Part shown: piece after piece, positions 1 through 15,649 of the stretch
Layout: every line of letters starts with the position of its first letter
Position numbering within the stretch: the first letter of the stretch is position 1
Origin: Elysia crispata
Lineage: Eukaryota > Mollusca > Gastropoda > Plakobranchidae
NCBI GenBank assembly: GCA_033675545.1
Contig: JAWDGP010005043.1
Coordinates: 182,501 to 246,500, forward strand
Direction of reading: 5' to 3'
DNA length: 64,000 nt
Made by a program: the position numbers and the translations under genes
The notes under the pieces: generated by a model
The model's database searches: none
What the model was told of the DNA's origin: nothing
The model's input: the letters and a program-made list of their open reading frames with translations, nothing else

Positions 1-291
1 TTTTTTTTAAATTTACATAATTAAATCAATAATTAACGAGATGTTAAAAGAGTGAAGAAAAATAAATTCAAGCAAAGCAGATTTTTATTTATTTACATTT
101 GGGTCCCTTACATTACAGGTCGATTCTAACGCAAATAATTCGTAACTTCGAATCCAACAAGCGACAAGTATTTTAAAGGCCAAGACTACATCTAAACATA
201 ACTTTTACTTGAAGCTTTGAAGATCCAACTTGTGTTATATCAGAAGAGAAACGTTTGTTTTTACTTCGAAAAATGAAACGAACGATTCGTA
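1..291. other. AT-rich DNA, nothing recognised
   Basis: No coding exon, RNA gene or repeat identified. Confidence 0.5.
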
Positions 292-815
292 TTGACAGTA
301 TAGGCTCTAAAAAATTCACCGATACACTACAGTCGAGCCTTTTATGACACTGAAAAAGATTTAGGGAACATTCAACATTTGGAACTTATTAAAAGTTGAA
401 TAACACTTGGCCACTTGGAGACATAGGTACTGTGCGCCTCATGTAAAGGACTCAAAGTCATCTAACATAAATGAGATGGTCACAATCAGGCAATCGGGTT
501 ATTTGCGACAAGCTTTAAGTTTCAGTTTGCAGATCTTACTTACCATTAGTAGAGAATTGTTTATTTTTATCTGGTAAAATAGGACATTGGGACTCGCACT
601 GACTGCGTAGGTTTGAAAAATACACAAAGACATTTCAGTTGAGCCTCATAATGGCACTTGAAAAAATTTAGTATTTGGAACTAATTTGAAGTATCAAATA
701 AACTTTAAGTTTGCTCATTGAAAACATAAGTACTGTGCACCTCATTTCCAGTACATTGATCATAAACGAGATAGTTCGTCTCAGACAACCGGATTCTGTG
801 CGAGAAGGTAAGTTT
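292..815. repeat. Diverged direct duplication of about 230 bp (two copies)
   Basis: Copy 1 (about 292-535) and copy 2 (about 598-815) share ordered blocks: TCGAGCC/TTGAGCCT, ATGACACTGAAAAA/ATGGCACTTGAAAAA, ACATAGGTACTGTGCGCCTC/ACATAAGTACTGTGCACCTC, GAGATGGTC/GAGATAGTTC and TTAAGTTTCA/GTAAGTTTCA. The offset is about 300 bp. Origin unknown. Confidence 0.65.
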
Positions 816-2293
816 CATCTCAAATGAGAAATCAAAACAGATTTTGATCACAAACACCGAATTCAACTGAGCAAAATTTCAGGTTGGATCCCATTTCTTC
901 TAGGCATAGAGTTAGTGTTCGAATCTCATACATGACCATTCTCTTATCCACCATTTCAACTAAACGCGTACTTCTATTAACCTTTGAACATCATCATCCA
1001 GACTTATATATTATGTGCTAAAACTTTGAAGGGTTAAAACTTCTATTAAATGTTTCTTTTTGTTAAAGCTACATGTCGTTTTACAAAGAATAATTATACT
1101 TACTATTAAACTATGATTTTTAAATCGCTCATGATACAAAGTCACAGAACATTGAAATCGAGATGCTTCATGCATTGATTTAGACTACATTAAGGATTTC
1201 AATTTAACATTTGCACCATCAAGTCAGTTTCATAGACTTAGGCAGCTGCTTCAGCATTGGTTCTACAATTTTTGCTTTGACTTCAAATTAATAGTAACTA
1301 TTTTTTTATGTTATTAAAATATTCAATCGCAGCACAAAGAAAAGAAAATATCGGATGTGAGAAATAGTTGCAGCGTTGTATTTTCTTGGTCACACCATTT
1401 TACGCGAATGATATAAAGGCTTTTTGTAGAAACAGAACAAATTATTCTTTCTTTCCTAAGAATCTTCTTACGGAGGAGGCAAATTTCCGTCAACGATGAT
1501 GCTGATTAGATTCGATTCGATTCATCATTCGATTGCTCGGACAAGGATCAAATTCGAGACCTTCATGTTGTCTAGTCACAGCTCTAACGGTTGATTCCTC
1601 TGGCTTTGTAAACTGTTATGGTGATGGTAGAAAAATGGTTATTTTATGTGTTCTACAGAAGCCTTGTGTCTCCACTTGCAATCTTGAGGGCAAATACGGA
1701 TCCTGATTCAGATGATATTACTGAAAGTAAGTAAACTAAAGAAAAAAGTTTAGTTCTGATTACAATTCAGAGAAAAGGCGATAGTCATGACATAATCGGT
1801 CCACATGTGTATTGCAAATTGTCAGCTTAAAACAAAGAGACAAAGAAGAAGATTTTAAATGTAGAATGTTATGAAAACATGTATGAAGATACTAGACCAA
1901 ATGAAATGAAATTAAAAACCGCGGCCAGCCTACCGTTTTTGCCTTGTGTATCGTGTCCTCTTATTCGGAAAATAATACAAGCTCGAATACAGCTGTAATC
2001 TTGAAACTCATCGGAAAGAATAATGTGTAACACTTTCACTATCAGCAGAGTAGGGCTGCATTCAGAATAATCGAGTTTAGACACAGTGAAAAGAAACCAT
2101 GAAGAAGAAGAAATATCCCTGTTTTGCTATATATACTCAGTCTGTGACTTAATTAATTTTAATTTTTGCATGCTGCTTCTTTCGCTCTGTTTAAAACTTG
2201 CTAATCCCTTGCCAGACGATCCTCGCTTAAGACACATTTACAATAAAAATGAATTGAATGTAAATGCATGAAACATATATACATAGACTCATA
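816..2293. other. AT-rich DNA, nothing recognised
   Basis: Short open frames only, with no conserved motif and no consistent splice pattern. Confidence 0.5.
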
Positions 2294-2414
2294 ACTACCT
2301 ACCTACCTACATAAATACATACATACATACATACATACATACATACATACATACATACATACATACATACATACATACATACATACATACATACATACAT
2401 ACATACATACATAC
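2294..2414. repeat. (CATA)n microsatellite
   Basis: A CTAC/CATA tetranucleotide run, nearly pure from about 2317 to 2414. Confidence 0.97.
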
Positions 2415-2454
2415 CGACGCCTTGCTACAAGACTCCTCTAACCGACATTTTGAA

Positions 2455-2795
2455 AATTTTACAGGAGGGGGAAAAACTGTCAGAAATTTTTCTTTTTACA
2501 GATCTCACTTTCACCTTCACAGCGTTTGAACAGTCCGCAAAGATGCATATTTTTCACACGTTGTACTCAATTTATCTTAAATAATTAATGTTTTATGAGC
2601 CAAATTGACAGTTACAGGATCATGTAACCAAATAATTTCACGGCAAAGACTCCGTAAGTGACAGTTGCAGGATTTTAGCTTTGGAAATTTTCTGCCCAAG
2701 ACTTTTATAGATTTCAGTTACAGGAATTTTCCACTCAAATCCGTTTTGAAACAGAAGCACATCACTATCTCTGTTCGTTACAGGACTTTTATGTC
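2455..2795. repeat. Degenerate short repeat around TTACAGGA
   Basis: TTACAGGA/TTGCAGGA followed by T-rich sequence recurs at roughly 50-bp intervals in the second half of the block. It is weak and strongly diverged. Confidence 0.3.
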
Positions 2796-2799
2796 ATGA

Positions 2800-5700
2800 A
2801 TTTTAGTACTAAGAACAGAGAAAAACATCGTTGCGAAGTGAAGACAACATATTTGGTCGCATAGAGAAAAAGAAAAGCAAATATTAAAAAGTATGGAGCA
2901 GAAAGAACAAAAACCAACCAATCGACGAGGAAATGTTACAATTTCGCGCCGCACTTGCAGTTGTGCCACTGAAATTTAATTTAAACGTAAATACATTTAT
3001 AAATATAAATGTAGTTATGCTCATATAAACTAAACTTTCGTCTAATTTTATCTGCAACAGTTTTGTTGAAAGAAATTCGTCGCCCCCAGTGACATTACTT
3101 GACTTTAGTGTCGCAAAAAAATCAGAAAAGCTAAAGCCATTTGGCAAAGGAATACAAAATAAACAAGCCGAAATCAAGGCCTACTGATCTATGACACTAC
3201 GCCATTTTGTACACACCATATAATATGACCCATCACTATGATGACTTTTCTCCTCCGTATCAGCGCCCATCATCAGGGTTAATTCCTTTTGACAATAAAC
3301 CCACATATCATTTTAAATAAAAATTCAAACATGTCGGATGTAATTAATGAAGATTTTCAATACTAATGATTCCTCTATCTATAACCTGGATGCTACTGAA
3401 GTAAGAGTGCTATGTTCCAGGCATCAGCTGGAAGCGGAAAAGTTATATGAAATCATCGCTTTTTATCTGCGTGATGCCAGTTAGCGCATAAATGGATGCT
3501 TGAGGCGTCATTAGATGTGATAATTTCGAATAGTTGTTGCTTGAGAATCAAGCGCAGACGGTCATTTTCCCCGTTAAGACTATATATACTTTAATATGCT
3601 GTGTGCATTGGGGTTAGACTTGTGAACAGAAAAGGATCTGATATGCAAACATAAACCTTTACCTCTTGAGTCATATACTTAAAAATCCATTAGCATCACA
3701 GACGTGCCTTTTAAGTACAGTATATTTGTAGTTGCCATTTCTATCACTGAGTGCTGACCTTTTTTTCTTTCGCGTAGCACGAACGTAGCCAGTGCTCGGG
3801 TAAAAAAAAAAATATTTACTTGGCTGCCGATGTTAAGGAGAAAGTTGTTTTCATTTCACGTATGTTCCTTCTCAGAAAACCATGCTCAATTCTAATCAAT
3901 GCAACGAATTGACCGCTTGCAACATCATTGTAATCTTCACATGTCCCGGAAAAAACACTTATTGCTTTATATAGCCGAGTTCACAAGATGCAACCTGCTT
4001 GGTGCCACGTGATGAGATATGTTTTGTCAGAGAAGCGATAGAAGATTTTTGTCGTATCTTTTGAGAAAAGGCTTAATGACACTTCAATTTGCAATTCCCT
4101 GATCAGCTGTTGCCTATTTTCTTATTTGGTGGTCCTTTGCCTGAACTGTTCAAACAATTAAAGCCTATACATCTATTATTTTTGCTCATTTTCCGTTTCT
4201 TTAGTTGCTCATTCTATGCTCTTTAAAACAGTCTTTTCCTGTCTTTACAATCAGCAAAAAAAGGATTAGGAAAAATAATAACGCTTTCTATATCGAAATT
4301 TGAACAATAGCATGGATATATTTCATACTGTGGGAGAGTTGTCAGGGATTGTATAAAATTCTAAGTCATTTTACTTTTATTTTAGATTGGTTTGAATATA
4401 ATTGAAAACTAAAGATATTAGCTTGATTTGGTATTTTGCTCGTTTATCTGTTTAAAACAAGACTGAAAGTTGTACTATTGCTATACTTGATTTCACATCG
4501 ATGATCAGGAGTTACCTTCCCTAACCTGTCTCTGTAACTAGGTACAGCTCCTTTTGTTCCAAAGGCTTTGCAGATTTCAGGATCACACTGTCGTTTATGC
4601 TTGTGCAGACTGCTGCTGTAACAAACTTCGCTTGTGTTGCATTATTAGTATGGGCCGCGTTTTGCATTTGGAAAGCAAAATAAATGTAGAAATACTCAAA
4701 GATTCACACGAATGATTCGTGCAAACTTTTCGAAATATTAATGTAATTGACCTTTAGCAATATTAGTGTCAAAATAGTTATGCTATTTTGTTTGTTACAG
4801 CAACATGCTTTTCGTTTTCTATGACAAAACGTTTAAATAACCGTAATAGTAATAAAAAACTATCTTGCTCATTAACAAATAGAACGGGTTGGAAGAGAGT
4901 AAAGCAGAAATCATTTTTCATATTCTTCAATAGATCTCAGATTGGCCTGTACCATGTATCATCTCTTCTCTTCCTTCGCATTAGTCTTTGAAGGCCCTAC
5001 ATTGACAGTGCTTCTAGTGGTCACTCTGGTTGACCATAGTGAAAAGAGGCACAGATCTTATCGCCTCATAGTAAACAGCGTATTTGAACCAATAAAATAT
5101 ACAGTATACTTCATTTATCACCAATGCTTTAATGCTTTCTGGCATTGCATAGCTCAGAAGTTTAATGTATTCATTCTGAAAAATTAAATAGGTTGCTTTC
5201 TTCTACACATAAAAAATGAAAATCTCACAACTGTTCAATTCTTGACATATTTGTTCCCGCTCTAAGAACAAACGAGAATAGCCAGCTAATTTTTGTATAA
5301 ATTTAAATCTATTTATAGATCCTTCTAAAACAATCTCTAGTATTAAACAAGTTGGCAGTTATGAATTTCAGCAAGGCAGAGCACTTTTGGGTACTTTTTT
5401 GTAGGAATTCAAAAAATTTCTAAAAGCGTTTGAAACGATCTCTAAATAGATTAAGACAGTTTCAGAATAAGCTGATTTTCAATATTGAATGTTGATGACA
5501 GACATAAATCTAGACAATAAATTTCTTTTAAAATTTTCCAGCTTCCAAAACTTTCCCTTTTCATATCTGTATGTTCCTTGTCTCTATCTAGGCCTTTCTT
5601 TCTAAATATCTGTCTAGTAACTGATTCGTCTTTCTTTAATTTTTTTTTCTTTTTGCTATCTGTTAGCTATTTTTTGTAGGACCATATCTCTATCAAACTA

Positions 5701-5800
5701 TACATTTGTTTGTGCGTTTTTTGTCTATGTGACCATCACCCGATATCTGCCTCTGTCTCTGTCTTTCCTCTTCCCCCCTCCCCCCTCTTTCTCTCTCTAG
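2800..5800. other. Non-coding AT-rich DNA
   Basis: No conserved protein segment, tRNA or clear repeat found. Open frames are short and of ordinary AT-rich composition. Confidence 0.5.

Positions 5801-5801
<1 letters not shown>

Positions 5802-5875
<74 letters not shown>
5802..5875. repeat. (TC)n microsatellite
   Basis: Nearly pure TC dinucleotide run after a C/T-rich lead-in. Confidence 0.97.
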
Positions 5876-5876
<1 letters not shown>

Positions 5877-6860
5877 ACCTAAGATTCCTTACTCTAATTA
5901 TCTAGATAAGAACAAAATAATGTATTCAATATTGCACTCCACCGCCGTATTAAAATTAAAACAACTAAAATAAAATTCTTCAACGGGTCATTTTTAGTAG
6001 AGTTTCGTTGTTGACGAACTCGAGTCGACAAAACAGCTGCACGTAGTGAGTGGAACTCGCAGACAACCTCTATATCACATGATCATCAGATACATTATTT
6101 CGAGACTTGCGATGGTTATATACAGTATTCATAATTTTATTCTTTTCTGTTTTTTAAATAGACAAAGAGAGACCTTGAGACGTCAATAATCACTAATTTG
6201 CAACAATTCTATTTTCTACGTAACCTTGAGCTAGTATGAAAAAGACCTCCAATGTCGTTGAATGACCGCGTTGTGAAGGGTGAGCGAAAATCAGTCGTGG
6301 GTCCTAAATCCGATCTTTGAGTCAGTCATTGTGATTCGTTAATTTTTTTGTGTAACGCACTTTATAATTGGTTCTTGAAAATATAATGGCCGTTCTCCTA
6401 TTTTTAAAATACCAGACGTCGAGACCTAGCAGTGACAGAAATGAAATGCATCAGAGGGGTGAGCTGTCTTCGGACAATGTCCTTGAAGATTGAGGTAAAA
6501 AAATAGCTAACACATAACCCATCGTTGTGTAGTCGCACATGTTCAAAATTAATCGCCCACTTCTCCATTTTGGATCGCCATGAAAGCACGCATACACTTG
6601 GTTCAGATGAATTCGAACTAGCATTCTAAGACTTGAAAGACTTCTGATGTTCAAACATTATTTTCAAAACTCCTATAAGTATCTAGTCAAGAGATCTATG
6701 ATATGGATCTCCATAGCGTGATTTGATCTAGTTTAGATTTAAATTTTTGCCATTTTTTGTCAAGTGCAAAAAAAAAAACCTTGGTGAACAAGCACGTCGA
6801 AGGAAGATTCTCAGGTGAGATAAATATCATAGAATAAAGTGGAAGATATCCGTCTATGAA
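5876..6860. other. Non-coding DNA, nothing recognised
   Basis: No supported gene or repeat. Confidence 0.45.
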
Positions 6861-6868
6861 CTGGATTG

Positions 6869-7080
6869 TGCGGTAAAATAGCAGATATCGGCGCAACTCA
6901 CGTTAGGCTTCACAAATGAATGCTTCCCGACGAAATCAAAACTTGTACTTTCATTGGATTTCAGAGCAACACAAAAATAATACCTTGAAAAGTGTTTGTT
7001 TGCGACGAATAAAACCTTGACATTCGTGTTCAGCATATCATTAAGAAAAATACAATTTTAAGGCTTAGGGTGAGCTGGAC
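6869..7080 (-). repeat. Dispersed repeat, copy 1 of 2
   Basis: Matches 8139-8352 over about 210 bp: GCGGTAAAAT start, CCCGACGAAATC, AACAACAC/AGCAACAC, CTTGAAAAGT, CATTAAGAAAAATACAAT, GCTTAGGGTGAG. On the - strand both copies are open and give related peptides containing NKxFSRY and SFDFVGKHS. No known family is recognised. Confidence 0.7.
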
Positions 7081-7440
7081 CGACTGTAATAATATGTTAT
7101 GCTTCATTTCGTTGAAGAGTTCATCTTTTTTATTTGATTTGTAGTTGGCATAAAAAGCTTTTCAAAATTATTTAAATCTCTGGAAATAAATGTAAGAATG
7201 AATGTAGCCCTAAAACCAAAGCTCTTCTCCTAAGTAAATAGTGCAGGGAAATGTGTGGAAGGGCTACATATAAAGCCACTTGCCAATATAACACCTAATC
7301 ATCTGACAGCTAAACTGCTTGCTTACTTCATGCTAGTGGCTTCTGGTGGCTACACACCATACAAACGGTCCAAACACCACAAAGTGACTCAATATTAGAC
7401 ATACAAGTACTTAGAGTTCATAATGTACCGGTTTTTATTT

Positions 7441-7567
<127 letters not shown>

Positions 7568-7726
7568 TTTTTTCTTTAAGAAAATTTTTTTTTTTTGCTG
7601 TTCAAAGAAAATCCATGTTTTCCATTATAGTTCCTAGATTATATTTATGTCGATTACTATGTTTCTTATCACTATCATAATTATAGTTACATTATCATTT
7701 TTACTACTATTTCAACTACTACTTGA

Positions 7727-7882
<156 letters not shown>

Positions 7883-8138
7883 GCTAATACTACTACAACC
7901 TTGTCATTATTCCTACTGATGCTGCTCCTGCTGTTTTTGCAACAACCCCCGCCTCTTCCGTTTGTGCTAACATAACTACTACTTCTTCTGACCCAATCAC
8001 CTTTAATGTTACATTCACACATCCTGATCTTTTGAAAACGTGACTGGAGCACTCAATTTCAATATTCTGATCTACTGAGATGACCTATATGACGTACATC
8101 GCTTTCATACCAGCCTGATAGAGGACTTTAACAATTAG

Positions 8139-8352
8139 CGGTAAAATTGCAGGTATGGGCCCAACCCCCTATAGGCATCACAACTGAATGTTTCCCGACG
8201 AAATCGAAACTTGAACTTTGACGGGATTTTAGAACAACACAAAAATGCTTATATCTTGAAAAGTATTTATTTGTGATGTATAGAACCTTCATATTCGTCT
8301 TCAGCAAATCAAATTCATTAAGAAAAATACAATTATAAAGCTTAGGGTGAGT
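8139..8352 (-). repeat. Dispersed repeat, copy 2 of 2
   Basis: Partner of 6869-7080 in the same orientation, about 1.27 kb away. Its - strand frame stays open across the whole repeat. Confidence 0.7.
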
Positions 8353-8399
8353 GGCACAGATATCAACAATAATACCCAATTAGCCATGTAAAACTTGCA

Positions 8400-8631
8400 A
8401 GAAAAGAGTTCCTTTAGGTACGGACGGTTTTTTACATAGAAGAAACAGTAGCAACCCTATAGTGTTTCCTACTTGGAACTTAGTGTTATAAATAATTTAA
8501 ACTTACTGAAATTAATTTTTCTTCTTTGTGTAACCCCAAGCAAAAACCAAGCCCATTCTATTTCTATGGTCCCGATCAAACAAAACTCTCTTTTGTGTGC
8601 AAATTAGTCCGTACCTTAAAGGAACTCTTTC
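8400..8631. mobile_element. Short inverted-repeat element, MITE-like
   Basis: The left end (8400-8427, AAAGAGTTCCTTTAGGTACG) and the right end (8607-8631, CGTACCTTAAAGGAACTCTT) are inverted copies of about 25 bp with one extra base, about 230 bp apart overall. No frame of interest lies between them. This could be chance plus decay; target duplications are not clear. Confidence 0.4.
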
Positions 8632-9240
8632 CACTTGCAATCCTAATTTTTCGATGCAATTCAGCAACTTTTACTATGTTACTATCTTCTCAGACAGATT
8701 CCATGCCAGCACGGAGAGCTGTGTCATATTGTGTGCTTAGAATGAAATGGATGGATCTTAGAATGTTTTCCTGGATGGCCCAAAGAGATTGACCAGCTCG
8801 TTGACCCTGTAGTCTGTCTTAACGAAGCTAAGTTTGATTCTGTATTTTTCATTTGTTTTAAGAAATGAAGAAAATGCAATGTTGAGTTTAGTTTTAATTT
8901 GGTTTCATTTATTTTCCAACTGTATTGATGCAAGTGACGAGTTGCCATGGCTTGTCCATCATTCAAGTTATTCTCTCCCGTAGCAAGTCTAGCAATCGGT
9001 TCGTTCAATCTTGTTTGAGCACTGAAACATTTTCTTTTTCTTAGACTAAGAATAAACACTATAATTTTTCCGATTTAAGTGCTTTGGGTCACCAGTCACC
9101 GTCAACTGGCAACATTTCTCTTTACCATTTTCTCTATCAAAAGTTGATTAATTTGACTCGGTCTGCTATTGCTCTTGTAGTTTTTGATGATGCTATTCAT
9201 GTTTCGTTCTTTATTTAAAAACTGTGTACAACTTAAACTT
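8632..9240. other. Non-coding DNA, nothing recognised
   Basis: Short frames on both strands without family resemblance. Confidence 0.4.
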
Positions 9241-9265
9241 GCAAAAAAAAAAACCACCAACAAAA

Positions 9266-10406
9266 AACTAATGGAAATCAGCGGATAGAGGAAATGGATA
9301 AGGGATAGGAATCACTAGAGAGAGAGAAAAATAAAATACAAAAAGAAGTTGCATATTTGAGAATAACAAATGAGAACTACTGGAAGTCGTACAATAAAGG
9401 AGAAAGATGTGGAGGAAATTGGAGGCCGCACTTCAAGGAAAGGAGAGAGAACTAATCAAAGCCATTAGATAGATGAAAGACAAAGGAAGTAATATGAACC
9501 ATTGGATAGGAGGAAAAATATTGTTAAGGGTTGTATGCCATTGAGTAGAGGATAGCAGGAGATAAGTTTTCCCTGTGACATTTAGCTCTTCTCTTCACTT
9601 TTCCTGATACCAGACACACCAGATAGTCGGGAGGGCAGAGGGTCACACTGACAAAGCAGAGGTGCGACATTCTCGTCCCGACCTGACCTTTCTGGTGCCT
9701 GGAGCCTAACAGTCTCTGTGACTGTAGAGGTTACAATGACATTGCACTTAGTCATTGCCTCTAGGTTTGTGAATAGGCAGAGGTTGCATTGACATAGCAC
9801 TAAGTCAATGCCTCTGGGTTTCTGAATCATCTCAGGTTGCAATGACATTGCATTTGTTCATTGCAACTGGGATTGGGAAAAAAGCAGAGGTTTCAATGGC
9901 ATTGCACTGAGCCATTGCCTCTGGCTCTGTAAACAGGCAGAGGTTGCAATGACATTGCACTTAGTCATTGCCTCTGAGTTTGCAGCTGAACGCACAAGTT
10001 GCGGCCCTGGCATGTAGCCTCAAGAGGGTTCAGGATCAGAAACCAAATGCCACTCTATGGGTCCAACTCTGGTATGAGGAAAGGTCTAGAGATGATCTGA
10101 AAGTCAGAGGGAATTTTTTTTTCTTCTGTTATCGTCACGTCTATGGCATCCAACCCTTTACATATTTTTCCTCCTATCCAGTGGCCTATATTTCTTCCTT
10201 TCGCTTTCATCTACCTCATGGCTTTGATTAGTTTTCTCTGTTTTCCTTGAATATGTGGCCTCCAATTTCCTTTGCTTTTTTCCTCTATCGTGTGAATTTC
10301 CTTAGTTAAGATTTGTTATTCTCAAATTCCTTATTTTTCTCCTATTTTGTGATTCTTATTCCTTATCATCCATCTCCTCCATTCGCTGATTTCCATTAGT
10401 TTTCTC
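9266..10406. mobile_element. Foldback-like element with long inverted arms
   Basis: The left arm (about 9266-9543) is an imperfect reverse complement of the right arm (about 10141-10406). For example ACTAATGGAAATCAGCGGAT on the left matches the complement of ATTCGCTGATTTCCATTAGT on the right, and CAAGGAAAGG/AATTGGAGGCC pair likewise. The roughly 600-bp centre has five short hairpins and no coding capacity. The right flank to about 10800 has further arm-like T-rich repeats. Long inverted arms with no transposase suggest a non-autonomous foldback or MITE-like element. No target duplication could be fixed. Confidence 0.7.
9725..9976. repeat. Five tandem 39-nt hairpins with a period of about 53 bp
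   Basis: Hairpins lie at 9725-9763, 9778-9816, 9833-9869, 9885-9923 and 9938-9976. The general form is CAGAGG-TTG-CAATGAC, a 10-nt loop (ATTGCACTTA), then GTCATTG-CCTCTG. Copies differ, but the two arms change together (see findings). Confidence 0.85.
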
Positions 10407-10840
10407 TTGTTTTGCTCAAATCAATGGCTTTTAATAGTTGGCTTCAATTTTCCCTATATTTGTGGTGACTTGTCCCTTTCTTCCTTTTTCTTTCTATTTG
10501 GTGATCTCTATTCCTTCTTTTCCGTTATTCTCTATCCGACTGCCTCCATTGCTCCCCCACCTTTTTGCTTAAAACAGCAACCTCCAAGTTTTAAACTTTT
10601 TTTCTTCCTCTATCCGATGTGTTTTAGTGTATTTCCGTTTTTCTCAAATCGGTGTCCAATTCTCTTTTCTTTATTTCCTATTTTTTTTCGTTTATCAGAT
10701 GTCTTCAAATAGTTCTGTTTCCTCATATTCATGGCCTTTTAGTCTTTAATTTTCTTACTTTGTCTTTGTATTCAATTATCTCTATCTCGTCTTATCAGTT
10801 TTCCTCTGATGACTCTTAACTTTGTATTTGGTGTATCAAA
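10407..10840. repeat. T-rich sequence related to the foldback right arm
   Basis: Motifs of the right arm recur in degenerate form (ATGGCTTTTAATAGTTGGCT, GTGGTGACTTG, CCTCTATCCGATG), suggesting a subrepeat structure continuing the arm. Confidence 0.4.
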
Positions 10841-11625
10841 TCTATGATTAAACCATACATAAATGGTTTTTTTTTTATTTAAATATTATATATAAACTGA
10901 TCTCAATTTCTCTTCTAGCAAGGGATATTTAAAAAAATAGATTCAAATAGTTTATCCTGTAAATTGATGATATAAGCGTTTGAGGTCTCCACACGTGTCT
11001 CAGTATTTTAGATTAGCAAAGCTAGAAAGCTTGTTCAAATTGAGAAAAAAATGAATGCTTCTTTAATTATAATAGCTTGAGAGAAGGCTGATCACTAGAT
11101 TGTTTTAAAAACATTTATACACGGCTTTGTAAAATGAAAAACAATCATGGAACAACCGTGGAGGTAGGAGAAAGGCTATGAAAGTTTTCCAATGTAAAGT
11201 TTATAAAATGCAGGGATTTCAATCACGCACATGTTGTATCATAAACTGACATTCCACATAGAAATCTTTTAATTAAGTAAAGATCAAGTAAAAAAATCTC
11301 TCACCAGGTTTCAACTTCCTCACAGTTGTGGTCGGTGTGACTGGTTGACCGCACTCCTCGGACAGCTGAAGAATCAATGAACAACGTATAATATGCTTAC
11401 TCCTTTCTACGCGGTAATGAGAGGTAAAAATAGCTTATGGAGTTAGTGTTTAAAAGCTTTCAAATTTAAAACTTATTGGTTAATCTTGGTCAATGTAAGA
11501 TTACAAGTTGCATATGGGCTAAATCTGATCATTGTGATTTAAGAGGACCAAAAATTTAGTTAGGGACTAAAGTCGAGAGATTATATCATTGTGTACAAAT
11601 ATTGCTTATAAATTATCACTAATGC
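10841..11625. other. Non-coding AT-rich DNA
   Basis: Nothing recognised. Confidence 0.45.
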
Positions 11626-11629
11626 ATAT

Positions 11630-11890
11630 TTTCACCAGAGTATAGAGACTAAGAGCAGAGAGCATTCACCCTGATATCTCAGGATCATCTTCGCTGGTTC
11701 AAGTGGCACACTGTCGGTAGTTAAGTGTAAAGTTTCATCTTTTCAGTTTCGCCACGCCTGACGGCGGCTTAGTTTGTCATAATAAAAGGCCAAAGATCAC
11801 CGTATTATTCCTCTTTAGTTTAAGCATTACTTGTTTCTTTAAATTTCGTTACTTTTCCTCACTTAATCATCTCTCTCTATATCTTCATTC
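11630..11890 (+). mobile_element. tRNA-derived SINE-like copy
   Basis: A hairpin CCTGA-TATC-TCAGG and a B-box-like CTGGTTCAAGT about 15 nt later form a tRNA-like head. The body, GACGGCGGCTTAGTTTG then AAAAGGCCAAAGATCACC, is shared with copies at 15 and 31-34 kb. A further about 60 bp (CTCTTTAGTTTAAGCATTAC...) also matches 15090-15150. Confidence 0.55.
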
Positions 11891-13200
11891 CTTCCCCCCT
11901 CCTCTCTCTTAATTAACTTCTTTTTAGAATATTTTTACATCCCGTTATCAGATCCTGGTTGACGGCAATTAAGATTGTGCAAAAGCCGTAGCATCTCTGC
12001 GTTAGCAGTAGAAGATGCGTAAGGTGCCTTGTTCAAGTTGTGGTCAGACGTTGAAGCTGCACTAGGCCTCGCAAGAAATATTTATCTTAGAAAGGTTTCT
12101 ATATCTAGATGATTAAGTTTAAAGCAGTTATAAATATTTATTTGAACAACACAATTTTAATAATTCTCTTAAGCATCAGTATAATTTAAATTTACAGGCT
12201 ATTCTTTGAGATGTTGATAGCCTTATAAGATGCCCTAACGTTTGAAAAATCTGCCAAGTTTGCTTTCAATAAATCCATTTGTCTTGCTGCAGCTCTAAAA
12301 ATTACACTGTCCACAATCAGCGCAAATATTTACGATGATTTTTATATTCTTTGATTTTTCAAAAAGTTTAAATTGCTGTCTTTCCTGATCCCCTCTCCAT
12401 CATAACAGCTTGATCTTGACGTTGGCATCGGAGAAGCAATGTGTACTGACACACAAAGAGAAAAGCTCACACATTAAATTTTGGTTTAACTTCTGCAACA
12501 ATCCACAAGCAGGCCCTTGAGGAGAGAGTTTCAAGAGTAAACTATGCATTGGTACGTTAGACGAGTTAATATGAAAGAAAAAGTTTGTAAAAGCTTTAAT
12601 TAGAAAGCCATTGGTTTTGTTTGAAGAAAATTTGGCGGTACTAAAGATTTAATTGCTATTTTTATTGCAGACGTAGTTTTGTAACTATAACAACCAGATA
12701 TTGAAATCAGGAATAATGAAGATAATAAAACATCAATGTCAGTTAAATAACACACAATTTGTATTCTTTTTCCATAATTGGAAAATTTTCAGGCTGTTCA
12801 GACATTTTAACTTAATAAAAAAGTGTTTGTCACCTTCAGTGGATGTTACCTTTATTTTCCCTCTTATGTTTAGATTTGAGGCTGTTTTATTTTTCTATTG
12901 ATCTTAGGCATGCCTAGACAGCGCTTAATTTGTAATCTGGACCATCGCAGTGTAGAAGAGGCTGAATCAGAGAGATGTGGCCAAAGACCAAAGATATAAA
13001 CTGAGAAAACGGCCAGGGCAGGCTGTGACAGAAGTAAGTTTACTTGTTCACCTTTTCTCTCCGGTTCTCTTTGTATCTTTCTGTCTTTTTATTTAACAAT
13101 GTTCTATTCCCGTTATCTATCTTTTTCTCTGTATTATTCTCCCTCACTTTACAACTTTCCTCTCTTCCTCTTATTTCTTCCCAAAATAATCCTAACCTTT
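11891..13200. other. Non-coding DNA, nothing recognised
   Basis: No supported exon, RNA gene or repeat. Confidence 0.4.
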
Positions 13201-13225
13201 CCTTTTTTGCATTGAACTCATTCAC

Positions 13226-15620
<2,395 letters not shown>

Positions 15621-15649
15621 ATGTTTTTTTTTTTGTGAACTTAGCATTT

